A stretch of DNA of 64,000 bases from Saprospiraceae bacterium. Its GTDB lineage: Bacteria; Bacteroidota; Bacteroidia; Chitinophagales; Saprospiraceae. Shown here piece by piece: positions 32,580 through 41,658 of the stretch (the first letter of the stretch is position 1; each line of letters begins with the position of its first letter). The DNA is taken from the NCBI GenBank assembly GCA_020627535.1, contig JAHDGU010000017.1, forward strand, positions 1-64,000, written 5' to 3'. Below the pieces are notes generated by a model that was not told the DNA's origin, made no database searches, and saw nothing but the letters and a program-made list of their open reading frames with translations. The position numbers and the translations under genes are program-made.

Positions 32580-33616
32580 TGTTGTCTCACTATATACGGA
32601 CTCATGCCAGATGACATTGTATCGGTCATGCTAATACCGTCCTCGGTGTAAATCAAAAATAACTCAACCTCTTGTAGATCAGCCACCCATTTCATTGCCT
32701 GTTCCACGCCCGCACTCATACACGCTGTGGCGATGGCATCGGCCGTCTGGCAGTCTGGAGCCATCACGGTAGCACTCAAGATCTGGTTGATCTCTGGATA
32801 GCCAGTGAGAGGATTGATCGTGTGTACGATGAGGCTGTCGCCCAAATGGTACTGATTTCTATAATTACCACTTGTGGCAATGCCCACATCAGAAGCTTCT
32901 AGAATCCCATAGCTATCCGAAAGTCCAGCACCAGCCACAGGCGTATTGATCAGTAGTCGCCATCTACTCCCTCGAGGATTATTCCCTCTGAGTCTGACTT
33001 CTCCCCCAATATCGACAAGATAGTGTTTGATATCAAGTTGATCAAGATAAGCTGCAATCTCATCCACACCATATCCTTTGGCAATGGCATTGAGGTCATA
33101 TCGGCAGGCTGCATCTCGCTTGATGATGGCACTGAGCTGATCTGATGCATAGACCATCTCGAGCATATCAGGAGAGCACAATCGTCTGAGTGAATCAACT
33201 GTAGAGGCAGATACTTGCTCAGGTTTTTTGCGATCATGACCAAATCCCCAATAGTAGACCAATGGACCAACCTGTGCATTGAAGTGTCCTTGTGTCTTGG
33301 CATACATATCTATAGATTGGACAACATTTTGCCGAAAGGCATCATCCACTATATGGAACTCCGCATCCGCAGGCCATTGATTGAATCTGCTGATCTCACT
33401 GTCCTCTTGGTAATAGTTGACGCCTTGATTGACCACTGTGAGGATGGAGTCGATTGCAGCATTGGAGACAAATGCATCGTCTGCATAGTAGACACGAAAG
33501 TATGTCCCCATGGTCTCACCACTGTACTCGATGTACTGCGTGGTGCTCGGAGCACCACTAGTACAGGCCGCCATGAGACCGATAAAAATATATAAACCCA
33601 ACTGCCGTAAATGGCT
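32576..33616 (-). CDS. apbE: FAD:protein FMN transferase (ApbE)
   Basis: 346 residues from the ATG at 33616, giving a lipoprotein signal (YIFIGLMAACTSG). It transfers FMN covalently to threonine in periplasm-facing flavoproteins such as NqrB, NqrC and RnfG, using FAD and Mg. Conserved segments are GETMGTYFRVYY, FNAQVGPLVYYWGFG, DLNAIAKGYGVDEIA, YLVDIGGEVRLRGN, GIATSGNYRN and HTINPLTGYP, with the metal-binding DAIATACM near the end. No Nqr/Rnf genes are in the window. A palindrome variant lies at 33327-33340. It heads the operon apbE-exonuclease-MbnP-like-peroxidase. Confidence 0.95.
   Translation of the reverse strand, partial: SHLRQLGLYIFIGLMAACTSGAPSTTQYIEYSGETMGTYFRVYYADDAFVSNAAIDSILTVVNQGVNYYQEDSEISRFNQWPADAEFHIVDDAFRQNVVQSIDMYAKTQGHFNAQVGPLVYYWGFGHDRKKPEQVSASTVDSLRRLCSPDMLEMVYASDQLSAIIKRDAACRYDLNAIAKGYGVDEIAAYLDQLDIKHYLVDIGGEVRLRGNNPRGSRWRLLINTPVAGAGLSDSYGILEASDVGIATSGNYRNQYHLGDSLIVHTINPLTGYPEINQILSATVMAPDCQTADAIATACMSAGVEQAMKWVADLQEVELFLIYTEDGISMTDTMSSGMSPYIVRQQ
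33327..33340 (+). repeat. GNRA-type palindrome variant (TTTTGCCGAAAGGC)
   Basis: TTTT then GCC-GAAA-GGC, inside apbE. It differs from the main family in the stem order (CC/GG next to the loop), so membership is tentative. Confidence 0.5.
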
Positions 33617-33691
33617 CATAAGCACAAAGAAACGACAATTGACGATGCTCAAGTTGGCTCCTTGTCACGACAAAAAGATATCTTGGTACGA

Positions 33692-36600
33692 ATGCGAAGA
33701 TGTCTCATTGTCTTGGTTTGTCTCTTGGGTGCGCTGTCGGGCAAGGCTGCGCATATCATCGGTGGAGAGATTACCTATACCTGTCTTGGTGAAGGTGCCA
33801 TCCCCAATACCAGAGACTACGAGTTTCGCATGATCGTCTATCGTGATTGTAGTCGCGACGGTGAACCTGGAGTCGCCGCTTTCTTTGACAATCCAGCCAC
33901 CATAGGTATTCATCGACGAATCACTGATACAGATTACGAATTTGTGGAGACCTTGATGGTCAATGTAGACTTCGAAGAATTCGTCAATGACATCGAGCCC
34001 AATCCGTGTCTGATTTTGCCACCAGGTCTCTGTGTGAGGCGAGCAGAGTATACCTGGACTGTGACCAATCTTCCAGTCATCAGCAATGACTATCTCATCT
34101 CCTATCAGCGCTGTTGTCGAAACAATACGATAGCCAACATTGCCAACCCGCTATTTGCTGGAGCTGCATTCAGTACGCGAATTACTCCACTCGGGCAGAG
34201 AGAATGTAACTCATCTCCCGTATTCAATGATTTTCCGCCGACCGTCATCTGCGCTAATTTCCCCTACTCCTATGACCATAGCGCCACTGATGCTGACGGC
34301 GACGTCCTAGTGTACAGATATTGTCAAATCGAAGCCGCTGGTAGTCGAGATGGTCCCATCTGCGGAACCGTACCCGACCCTGCGAATTGCCTACCACCCT
34401 ATCGACCAATCCTTTTTGAGGAACCAACCTACACATTTGATCAGCCCATGGCTGGAAATCCTGTGGTACTCATCGACAGTATGACCGGCGAGATCTCAGG
34501 CACACCTGAGATCATAGGTCAATTTGTGGTAGGCGTTTGTGTAGAAGAGTATCGCAACGGCGTTCTTATCGGAGAGACCAAGCGTGATTTTCAGTTCAAT
34601 GTCGCTCTATGCGAACCTGTGGTTGATGCCCGTATTGATGGTGTGGATGCAGGAGATGATTTGTACATCGTGACCAGCTGTGGAAGCCGTCAAGTTGACA
34701 TTGTCAATGAGAGTATTCAAGAAGAGTTTATCTCCGAGTACTACTGGGAGCTAGAGTACCCTGATGGCACGATCGTCACATTCGATAGCAAAGATGTATC
34801 CCTCGATTTACCAGAGGAAGGAGAGTATAATGGCATCATGGCCATTAATCCTGGTACAGACTGTGCTGACACCGCCAATGTGAGGATCGTAGTGACAGAC
34901 ACGATCTCGGCGGACTTTAGTCTGGCCTTTGATACTTGTAGTGCTGGCCTCGTCAATTTCTTAGACAGGTCTGAGACCGGTGGCAACAGCATCGAGACAT
35001 GGGCTTGGGACTTCGGTGATGGCACTCGTGACTCTGGACAGATCGTGAGGTACGCCTACCCTGATCCTGGCAATTACGTCATAGAGCTCACGATTATTGA
35101 CAGCGCTGGATGCTCGAGCACCCACTTTGATCGCATTGAGTATTTCCCAGTACCATCAGTGTTGGATGTGGAAGTCTCTGCAAGCGATGGCTGTTCACCA
35201 TTGCTCGTGCAGTTTATCAATCGAAGTGAGCCACTCGACGATGACTATCTGGTGCAATGGGACTTTGGTGACGGATCGACTGCCGAAGGCAATCGGGTCC
35301 AACACTTCTATATCGAAGAAGGTCAGTATCAAGTCAATCTCATCATCACTAGCCCTACTGGCTGTACTGATACACTTCAGGTCCCTACGACTATAGAGGT
35401 GGATGGCTCACCACAACTTGATTTTGAAACCAGCTATGATAGTTGTCAATACGGGAGCATAGACTTCATCAATCTGAGTGTTGCCGATAATCCTATTGAT
35501 CAGATTCAATGGGATTTTGGGGATGGGAATCAATCCACTGATCGCGATCCATCGCATACCTATGATGAACCTGGGCGCTACACCCTAAGCCTTATGATTG
35601 AGGATGTTTTGGGTTGTGCCTCAGAGCTCATGAGAGAAATTGATTATTTCCCCATTCCTGCCAATGTCAGCGGTGTGATTGACTCATTTTTTGGGTGTCC
35701 ACCCTTTGAAATTACTTTCCAAAACACTACTAGCCCGATCAATGATGAGTACCAAATCTTGTGGGACTTCGGCGATGGAACAGTCGTCTCCGGTGATCAG
35801 TCTAGCCATATTTATGACAGTGTGGGATCATTTGATATTCAGCTTACAGTGATATCACCTATCGGCTGTGCTGATTCCCTGATTTTCCCCACTGCTATGG
35901 AGATAGCTCCAAGTCCAGTGGCTGACTTTCTTATCGATACAGAGCCATGCGAGGTAGGACCAGTCGACTTGACAGATCTTAGCAGCTCAGAAGTAGACAT
36001 CTTGAGTTGGCAGTGGGATCTTGGTGATGGTACCAGCTCTACTGATCGCAATCTGAATTACTCCTATGCTAGTGCTGGCGAGTACCCGATCACTTTGACC
36101 ATACAAGACGAAAGAAGATGTATCGATAGCATCACCCAAGTGCTTAGTAGATTTCCCATTCCAAGTGAGATGAGCTACTTGGCAGACACGACAGGTGGCT
36201 GTGTACCACTGGCCGTCCGATTGATCAATAGTTCTTGGCCCGTAGATAGTAGTTATCTGATCTTTTGGACTCTAGGAGATGGTAGTTTAGATACTGGATT
36301 GTCAATCTCTCATCTGTATGCCGATGCGGGCTCGTATGATATTGGCTTTCGCATCATCTCCCCGAGCGGTTGTGAGCGAGACACGATTTTTCGACGGCAA
36401 ATAGAAGTACTAGAGTATCCGATTGCTGACTTCAGCTATACACCAGAGCAACCGACCAAGTTGGAACTCGAGGTAGAGTTTATCAATCAAAGTCGATTTG
36501 CAGATATTTTCGCCTGGGATATTGACACCCTTGCGCAATCTGATGATGTAAATCCGACATTCACCTTTCCCGAGGTGGATAGTTTTTTGGTAGGACTCGT

Positions 36601-36937
36601 CTCGACGAACCGCTATGGCTGTGCTGATACGACATTCCAATGGATTGATATACTACCCGCGGTGAATATCTATGTGCCCAATGTCTTTAGCCCCAATCTG
36701 GATGGTGTCAATGATCAGCTTTTGCCATACTTCTCTTGTCCTGCAGAAGAATACGAAATGAGTATTTATGACCGCTGGGGCAATTTGGTGCACCGCAGCC
36801 AAGACCCTACGACTGGATGGGACGGCTTTTACAAAGGAAGTCCAGCTGAGATCGGGGTCTACAGTTATGTGATCAGCTATCGGCTAGATCGGCTTGAGAC
36901 GGAGTATCTCGGAGGATCGGTGACCTTGGTCAGATGA
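33692..36937 (+). CDS. Giant PKD-repeat surface protein with T9SS type B sorting domain
   Basis: 1081 residues from the ATG at 33692, which starts directly with a signal peptide ([15 protein letters not shown]). Residues ~25-340 are an N-terminal domain ([11 protein letters not shown]...[15 protein letters not shown]) that heads many long Bacteroidota surface proteins. Then come seven PKD or PKD-like domains with the WDFGDG core, arranged as three near-identical two-domain units plus a final one. The C-terminal ~90 residues are the type B (CHU_C) sorting domain ([14 protein letters not shown]...[10 protein letters not shown]...GWDGFYKG). The protein is exported by type IX secretion and probably acts in adhesion or matrix formation. 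It is convergent with kbl (8-bp overlap). Confidence 0.92.
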   Translation: MRRCLIVLVCLLGALSGKAAHIIGGEITYTCLGEGAIPNTRDYEFRMIVYRDCSRDGEPGVAAFFDNPATIGIHRRITDTDYEFVETLMVNVDFEEFVNDIEPNPCLILPPGLCVRRAEYTWTVTNLPVISNDYLISYQRCCRNNTIANIANPLFAGAAFSTRITPLGQRECNSSPVFNDFPPTVICANFPYSYDHSATDADGDVLVYRYCQIEAAGSRDGPICGTVPDPANCLPPYRPILFEEPTYTFDQPMAGNPVVLIDSMTGEISGTPEIIGQFVVGVCVEEYRNGVLIGETKRDFQFNVALCEPVVDARIDGVDAGDDLYIVTSCGSRQVDIVNESIQEEFISEYYWELEYPDGTIVTFDSKDVSLDLPEEGEYNGIMAINPGTDCADTANVRIVVTDTISADFSLAFDTCSAGLVNFLDRSETGGNSIETWAWDFGDGTRDSGQIVRYAYPDPGNYVIELTIIDSAGCSSTHFDRIEYFPVPSVLDVEVSASDGCSPLLVQFINRSEPLDDDYLVQWDFGDGSTAEGNRVQHFYIEEGQYQVNLIITSPTGCTDTLQVPTTIEVDGSPQLDFETSYDSCQYGSIDFINLSVADNPIDQIQWDFGDGNQSTDRDPSHTYDEPGRYTLSLMIEDVLGCASELMREIDYFPIPANVSGVIDSFFGCPPFEITFQNTTSPINDEYQILWDFGDGTVVSGDQSSHIYDSVGSFDIQLTVISPIGCADSLIFPTAMEIAPSPVADFLIDTEPCEVGPVDLTDLSSSEVDILSWQWDLGDGTSSTDRNLNYSYASAGEYPITLTIQDERRCIDSITQVLSRFPIPSEMSYLADTTGGCVPLAVRLINSSWPVDSSYLIFWTLGDGSLDTGLSISHLYADAGSYDIGFRIISPSGCERDTIFRRQIEVLEYPIADFSYTPEQPTKLELEVEFINQSRFADIFAWDIDTLAQSDDVNPTFTFPEVDSFLVGLVSTNRYGCADTTFQWIDILPAVNIYVPNVFSPNLDGVNDQLLPYFSCPAEEYEMSIYDRWGNLVHRSQDPTTGWDGFYKGSPAEIGVYSYVISYRLDRLETEYLGGSVTLVR

Positions 36938-38117
36938 TGCCGAGCTCCCTTCCTATTTTGGCGAAAGCCGCAACCGCCTTATCCAGCTGACCCTTACTAT
37001 GTCCGGCTGAAATCTGCACCCTAATTCTTGCTTTTTCCTTAGGCACCACCGGATAGTAGAATCCGATGACGTAAATACCTTCTTGCAAAAGCTTATCGGC
37101 GAATGTCTGAGAAAGAGGGGCGTCATAAAGCATGATAGGCACGATAGGATGAGTACCAGGAATAATATCAAATCCCAAAGCGGTCATTTCACTACGAAAG
37201 TAGCTGGCATTGGACTCCAACTTATCTCTCAACTCCGTCGTAGACTCAAGCAGATCCAGTACTGCGATACTTGCGCCTACAATAGCAGGAGCAAGTGTGT
37301 TGCTAAAGAGATATGGCCGCGACTTTTGACGGAGCATATCGATGATCGGCTTGCGTGCAGCTGTAAATCCACCAGATGCGCCTCCAAGAGCCTTACCAAA
37401 TGTGCCTGTGACGATATCCACTCTGCCAAATGCTCCACAATGCTCGGCACTACCTCGACCTCTAGGTCCTGTAAATCCAGTGGCATGACAATCGTCTACC
37501 ATCACCAATGCATCATACTTCTCGGCTAAGTCACAAATCTTATCAATCTGTGCAATCACCCCATCCATGGAGAATACTCCATCTGTGGCGATCATGATTC
37601 TTCGAGCTCCTTGTGCCTCTTGAAGCTTTGCCTCGAGATCAGCCATATCATTGCTCAAGTACCTATAGCGCTTGGCCTTGCACAGTCTGATCCCATCAAT
37701 GATAGATGCATGATTGAGCTGATCTGAAATGATTGCATCTTCTGGGCCAAGTAGTGGCTCGAAAAGTCCTCCATTGGCATCAAATGCCGCCGCATAGAGT
37801 ATGGCATCTTCACACCCAACAAAGGCGGCAATCTTTGCCTCAAGTTCCTTGTGTATGTCTTGGGTACCACAAATGAATCGTACAGAAGACATCCCAAATC
37901 CGTGGCTATCTATCGCAGACTTAGCTGCGTGAATCGCATCTGGATGAGAACTCAACCCTAGGTAGTTGTTTGCACAAAAATTGAGCACTTCACCACCTTC
38001 TAGAGTATCAATACTGGCGGCTTGTGGACCTGTGATGGTCCGTTCGGTTTTGTAGAGACCTTGATTTTTGAGCTCTCGTAATTCGCCCTCGAGTTGAGTA
38101 TATATGGCTTTAGACAT
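36930..38117 (-). CDS. kbl: Glycine C-acetyltransferase (2-amino-3-ketobutyrate CoA ligase)
   Basis: A 395-residue PLP enzyme that cleaves 2-amino-3-ketobutyrate with CoA to glycine and acetyl-CoA, the second step of threonine breakdown. Alpha-oxoamine synthase signatures are [52 protein letters not shown], and [15 protein letters not shown] with the PLP lysine. The length is standard. Its start overlaps the stop of the SDR threonine dehydrogenase gene by 8 bp, giving a coherent two-enzyme operon. A palindrome copy lies at its 3' end (36956-36969). Confidence 0.96.
   Translation of the reverse strand: MSKAIYTQLEGELRELKNQGLYKTERTITGPQAASIDTLEGGEVLNFCANNYLGLSSHPDAIHAAKSAIDSHGFGMSSVRFICGTQDIHKELEAKIAAFVGCEDAILYAAAFDANGGLFEPLLGPEDAIISDQLNHASIIDGIRLCKAKRYRYLSNDMADLEAKLQEAQGARRIMIATDGVFSMDGVIAQIDKICDLAEKYDALVMVDDCHATGFTGPRGRGSAEHCGAFGRVDIVTGTFGKALGGASGGFTAARKPIIDMLRQKSRPYLFSNTLAPAIVGASIAVLDLLESTTELRDKLESNASYFRSEMTALGFDIIPGTHPIVPIMLYDAPLSQTFADKLLQEGIYVIGFYYPVVPKEKARIRVQISAGHSKGQLDKAVAAFAKIGRELGII
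36956..36969 (+). repeat. GNRA-type palindrome copy 6 (TTTTGGCGAAAGCC)
   Basis: GGC-GAAA-GCC preceded by TTTT, inside the 3' end of kbl. The GAAA strand is the template strand of kbl. Confidence 0.8.
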
Positions 38118-39060
38118 GACTTTTGGATTTTGTCAGATTGGTGAACATATCATCGACCATCTGTGTGAGGTCATATTTTGGCTGCCATTGCCAATCATTT
38201 TTGGCAGCGCTGTCATCTATGGAGCTAGGCCAAGACCTCGCGATCTGTTCACGATAGTCCGGCGTATAATTCATCTTGAAACCGGGATAATGCCGACGAA
38301 TCTCTGCAGTGATTTCTTCTGGCGTAAAGTTGACAGCAGAGATATTGTAGCCGTAGCGCAATTTGACCTGCTCCGACGGTGCCTGCATGATATCTATGGT
38401 CGCATTGATGGCGTCCTCCATGTAGATCATGGGTAGACGTGTATCATGATTGAGGTAACAATCAAAGACACCATGATCGATAGCTGCATGAAAGATTTCC
38501 ACAGCATAATCTGTAGTACCTCCACCCGGCAGACTCTGATACCCTATGATGCCAGGATAGCGTATCGATCTTACATCGAGCCCATACTGATCATAGAAGT
38601 ATTGATTCCACATTTCTCCAGTTGCCTTGCTCATCCCATAGACAGTACTTGGCAATAGCGGCACGTCTTGGGCTGTATTTTCTCTAGGTGTAGTCGGGCC
38701 AAATACCGCGATAGTACTGGGAAAGAAGAGCTTCTCAATCTTGTGCTCTACGGCAATGTGAAGCATATTGAGGTAAGAAGCCAGATTGACATTCCAAGTG
38801 ATACGTGGATTTCGCTCTCCATTGGCTGATAGGATGGCCGCTAGATGGTAAATCTCTCCGATGTCATAAGTTTCAATCAGCTCTACGAGCGAATCCGTAT
38901 CGATGACATTGAGAAATTCAAAGATGCCCCATTCTTCTTCCGGCTGGGATATATCTGTCTTGATGATGCGGTCTTCTCCATGGATTTTGGCGAGTCTCTT
39001 GGCCAAAACTGAGCCTATCTGACCATTAGCTCCAGTGATGAGTATTGTCTTTTCTGCCAT
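38110..39060 (-). CDS. SDR-type L-threonine 3-dehydrogenase
   Basis: A 316-residue extended short-chain dehydrogenase. The NAD-binding motif [18 protein letters not shown] is at residues 5-22, and the catalytic YGMSK (YxxxK) is around residues 141-145, preceded by a Ser/Thr-rich [11 protein letters not shown] strand. The family oxidises L-threonine to 2-amino-3-ketobutyrate with NAD. The adjacent kbl gene supplies the next step, which supports the specific assignment over a generic sugar epimerase. It overlaps kbl by 8 bp. Confidence 0.9.
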   Translation of the reverse strand: MAEKTILITGANGQIGSVLAKRLAKIHGEDRIIKTDISQPEEEWGIFEFLNVIDTDSLVELIETYDIGEIYHLAAILSANGERNPRITWNVNLASYLNMLHIAVEHKIEKLFFPSTIAVFGPTTPRENTAQDVPLLPSTVYGMSKATGEMWNQYFYDQYGLDVRSIRYPGIIGYQSLPGGGTTDYAVEIFHAAIDHGVFDCYLNHDTRLPMIYMEDAINATIDIMQAPSEQVKLRYGYNISAVNFTPEEITAEIRRHYPGFKMNYTPDYREQIARSWPSSIDDSAAKNDWQWQPKYDLTQMVDDMFTNLTKSKSHV

Positions 39061-39098
39061 CGTGATCTATGGTCGGATTTGGTTTCAGAAATGCGATT

Positions 39099-39581
39099 CT
39101 AGGAATCAGCCTTAAAGCTACTGCAAAGGGTCTCATAGTCTGGAATCTCATCCGAGAATCTTGTGTGCTCAGGTTGATGAGCTTGATAGATGAAGACAGC
39201 CTGTTCTCCATTGATCAGCATGATGTGCGGGACCTTTAATTCAATATTGTATCGACCTACCTGCTCCAGTACATTTTGATCCAAGGCGATCTCGGGCCTC
39301 TTGCACTCACAGATCACCACTGGTTGACTCTTCAGATCATACAATACTAGGTCCCAGCGCTTCCGCTGCTCATAAAGCTTGATGGATCGCTCCACTGCCA
39401 TAAGTCCGCGTGGCCATTGCCGATCTCGTACCAGATACTGTATGAGTGATTGTCTGACCCACTCTTCTGGCGTCGCGATGATCCATTTGGACCGGATAGG
39501 ATCCCACAGTCGAGTATCTGACCGTCTTACAGACTTCGCATATTTGAACAACTGCAGGTCGATGATGGAAGAAGGCATCAC
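39099..39581 (-). CDS. Stand-alone type I restriction enzyme R-N-terminal-like nuclease domain protein
   Basis: A 160-residue protein with the HsdR_N fold. WDPIRSKWIIATPEEWVRQSLIQYLV is followed by KRWDLVLYDLKSQPVVICECKRPE, a PD-(D/E)XK arrangement with the Asp and the E-C-K triad (about residues 78-96), then QVGRYNIELKVPHIMLINGEQAVF. It is a single-domain protein found beside core genes across Bacteroidota, not part of a restriction system: there are no helicase, HsdM or HsdS genes nearby. A DNA repair or end-processing role is inference. Its start overlaps the stop of the upstream MORN lipoprotein gene by 4 bp. Confidence 0.85.
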   Translation of the reverse strand: MMPSSIIDLQLFKYAKSVRRSDTRLWDPIRSKWIIATPEEWVRQSLIQYLVRDRQWPRGLMAVERSIKLYEQRKRWDLVLYDLKSQPVVICECKRPEIALDQNVLEQVGRYNIELKVPHIMLINGEQAVFIYQAHQPEHTRFSDEIPDYETLCSSFKADS

Positions 39582-40186
39582 TCTACGATGCCGCCAGAGA
39601 CTTTTTCTCCATTCTTGTACTCGTACTCGATGATTTTTTTTCCTTCCTCATTGTACTGACTAAAGGTGCCATGCTGAATTCCATCTTTGTAGCCGATCTC
39701 TTTCTGGATCTTTCCTCGATATCTTCCATCAAAGTAGGTTCTCATGATACCGTTGATCTTCCCGTTAACGTAAGGCGTCTCCTCCATCGCCTTGCCATAG
39801 CTGTACAGGGCTTTGACATCGTGATACTGGTTGTTGATGAAGCCAGCTTTCTCTGTCAGCTGTCCTCGTTGATCCAGCAATATGGTTGGACCATTGGGAA
39901 CACCATTGACATATGAGACAATCTTACTTGGTATATGAGTGCCAGGATGATATTCTACCCAAGTACCGTGAAGCTGACCGCCTTCCACAATCCCTTCGCT
40001 CACTGTGTATCCAAGATTATCCTTGAGTACCACGTGCTGTGCATTGCTGCCCTCGATGGCCGTCGCACTGTGACTACTCAGATCTACCCCGGCTACTGCA
40101 GGAGCTGGTGAGCTAGCGGTCGATCCTCCAGAGTCACATGCCGCAAGAATCACTACAAGGCAAAAAACAAGGCTGATAGTCTTCAT
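39578..40186 (-). CDS. MORN-repeat lipoprotein (YwqK-like)
   Basis: About 202 residues (ATG at 40186; 40189 and 40201 are also in frame). The signal ends VVILAAC, a lipobox, followed by a Ser/Ala/Pro-rich linker. From about residue 50 there are at least five MORN-type repeats of 22-24 residues (GQLHGTWVEYHPG, VNGVPNGPTILLDQRGQL, VNGKINGIMRTYFDGRYRG, KDGIQHGTFSQYNEEGK). Such proteins are often labelled YwqK antitoxins, but here it is an envelope lipoprotein and no toxin is adjacent. Function unknown. Confidence 0.8.
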   Translation of the reverse strand: MKTISLVFCLVVILAACDSGGSTASSPAPAVAGVDLSSHSATAIEGSNAQHVVLKDNLGYTVSEGIVEGGQLHGTWVEYHPGTHIPSKIVSYVNGVPNGPTILLDQRGQLTEKAGFINNQYHDVKALYSYGKAMEETPYVNGKINGIMRTYFDGRYRGKIQKEIGYKDGIQHGTFSQYNEEGKKIIEYEYKNGEKVSGGIVE

Positions 40187-40388
40187 CATTTCAAATGTCA
40201 TTTGTGCTTGTGAAATTATAAAAAAACACTAGGCACACCCCATCAAGATCAGTTCCTTCTTCCGGCGATGAGCCGATTTTCTTAATGAAATCATAGAATG
40301 GTGTGTCGCGCGTTAAACAACTATTAAGTGCTCGTGGCAGACACGGGATAGAGAATATCTTTCGGCCAACCTTAAGATCAAATAGTCC

Positions 40389-41036
40389 ATGACACGACTG
40401 CTCTACCCACTTGCCCTCGTCATGATTCTAAGCTCTTGTGTGGCTCCGACCAAGCTAGCAGAGATAGCCTACTGTCCATCACCATCATATCATCATGACG
40501 ATCATACGATCTATACAGAAGTCGGTACTGAGTGCGAGGTGCACATATCACAGTATCCCTCTAGTGCCAATCTCCTCGAGTTCTGGGTAGACATTTTCAT
40601 TATATCTGAAGAGCATATGCCCCTGGACAGGCTGGATTTTCGCCTTGTGACGAGTGCTGGGTCTGTACGATATGCCTTGACTCCGGATGAAGTCAATGAG
40701 AGGTACAAAGTGCGTGAGCAGAGTTACCGAGACGCTATCAGTGGCAAAGCAATTTTTGCTCTTGTCGATGTCATTAGTAGTGCAGCTACAGACACAGAGA
40801 CAAGTGTCGACTTATACCTTGACGAGATAGACGACACCAATATCCGTCTTCAGCAGCATATTGACCAATCGGAATTCATGCAGACGATCAGATTTGACTA
40901 CCTATCCATTCCTTCCGGGTGTCAGTCCAGCGGACTCATCTCCTTTGCCTGGCTGCCGCCAAAACAAGTCGCTGCTCTAGAAATCGACACGGGTCATGAA
41001 ATACTCAGATTTGAACTTGAGCTCATCAAAAAGTAG
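40389..41036 (+). CDS. Putative lipoprotein, first of a tandem paralogous pair
   Basis: A 215-residue protein. The signal ends MILSSC, a lipobox. The body is a likely beta-sandwich domain with SSANLLEFWVDIFIISEEHM, TPDEVNERYKVREQSYRDA and a C-terminal SSGLISFAWLPPKQVAALEI. The next gene encodes the same pattern in the same order, so the two are diverged tandem duplicates. No named family is recognised. Confidence 0.7.
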   Translation: MTRLLYPLALVMILSSCVAPTKLAEIAYCPSPSYHHDDHTIYTEVGTECEVHISQYPSSANLLEFWVDIFIISEEHMPLDRLDFRLVTSAGSVRYALTPDEVNERYKVREQSYRDAISGKAIFALVDVISSAATDTETSVDLYLDEIDDTNIRLQQHIDQSEFMQTIRFDYLSIPSGCQSSGLISFAWLPPKQVAALEIDTGHEILRFELELIKK

Positions 41037-41055
41037 TCCATCACAAAGTACTGAT

Positions 41056-41628
41056 ATGAAACATCCCCTATTTACAATCTGCTTCCTCTTTTTTGCCTTG
41101 GGCATCTCTGCCCAAGGCAAAGTCATGGATATCAAAGACTGTGATGCCGAGAGCTATGTCAAGGACAATATCATGGTCTATGTGGCAGCCAATGACAATC
41201 TTGTCATTCATCTATCAGCCGTGCCTAGTGGTGCCAATCTGATTGAGTTTTGGATTGAGGTTTTCAACACGACAGGAGAACTCGCTACACTTAAGCCTTC
41301 GGATTTCATTTTGATTGATGCTGGCGGCCATCAATTTGAAGCATTTTCTCCAGCGCAAATCCGCGAAGCATATGATTCCAAGGAAGAAAAGTATGCAGGA
41401 CAAGCTTACCTGACCCAAAACTCACCACGACGCAATTTGAATCAAGCGGATAGGCCTTGCACCTCCCAGACAGATGAGTACTTTGACTACGGTTGGGTCA
41501 AACCGGGAAGCTCTAGGGCCGGTATCATTGCATTTGAGTGGATCGTGCCATGGAGGATTAAGAAACTCGTAATCACGATCAGGGATGAGCCCATCTTCTT
41601 CACTCTCAAGATGCAACGTCGACGGTAG
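41056..41628 (+). CDS. Secreted protein, second of a tandem paralogous pair
   Basis: 190 residues from the ATG at 41056. Its signal peptide ends FALGISAQ, so it lacks the lipobox of its neighbour. The domain (PSGANLIEFWIEVFNTTGEL, SPAQIREAYDSKEEKYAG, SRAGIIAFEWIVPWRIKKLVITI) is clearly homologous to the preceding gene. One copy is predicted to be anchored and the other soluble in the periplasm. The gap from the previous stop is 19 bp. Function unknown. Confidence 0.7.
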   Translation: MKHPLFTICFLFFALGISAQGKVMDIKDCDAESYVKDNIMVYVAANDNLVIHLSAVPSGANLIEFWIEVFNTTGELATLKPSDFILIDAGGHQFEAFSPAQIREAYDSKEEKYAGQAYLTQNSPRRNLNQADRPCTSQTDEYFDYGWVKPGSSRAGIIAFEWIVPWRIKKLVITIRDEPIFFTLKMQRRR

Positions 41629-41658
41629 ATTGCGACATTTGCGGCACAATCTGAGCTC

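Noticed and set aside
39099-39581. HsdR-N-type protein as part of a type I restriction system
   Set aside because: No helicase, methylase or specificity genes are nearby; the single-domain form is a common stand-alone Bacteroidota gene.
39578-40186. MORN-repeat protein as a YwqK antitoxin
   Set aside because: It is an envelope lipoprotein with no adjacent toxin; the antitoxin label rests on weak database usage.
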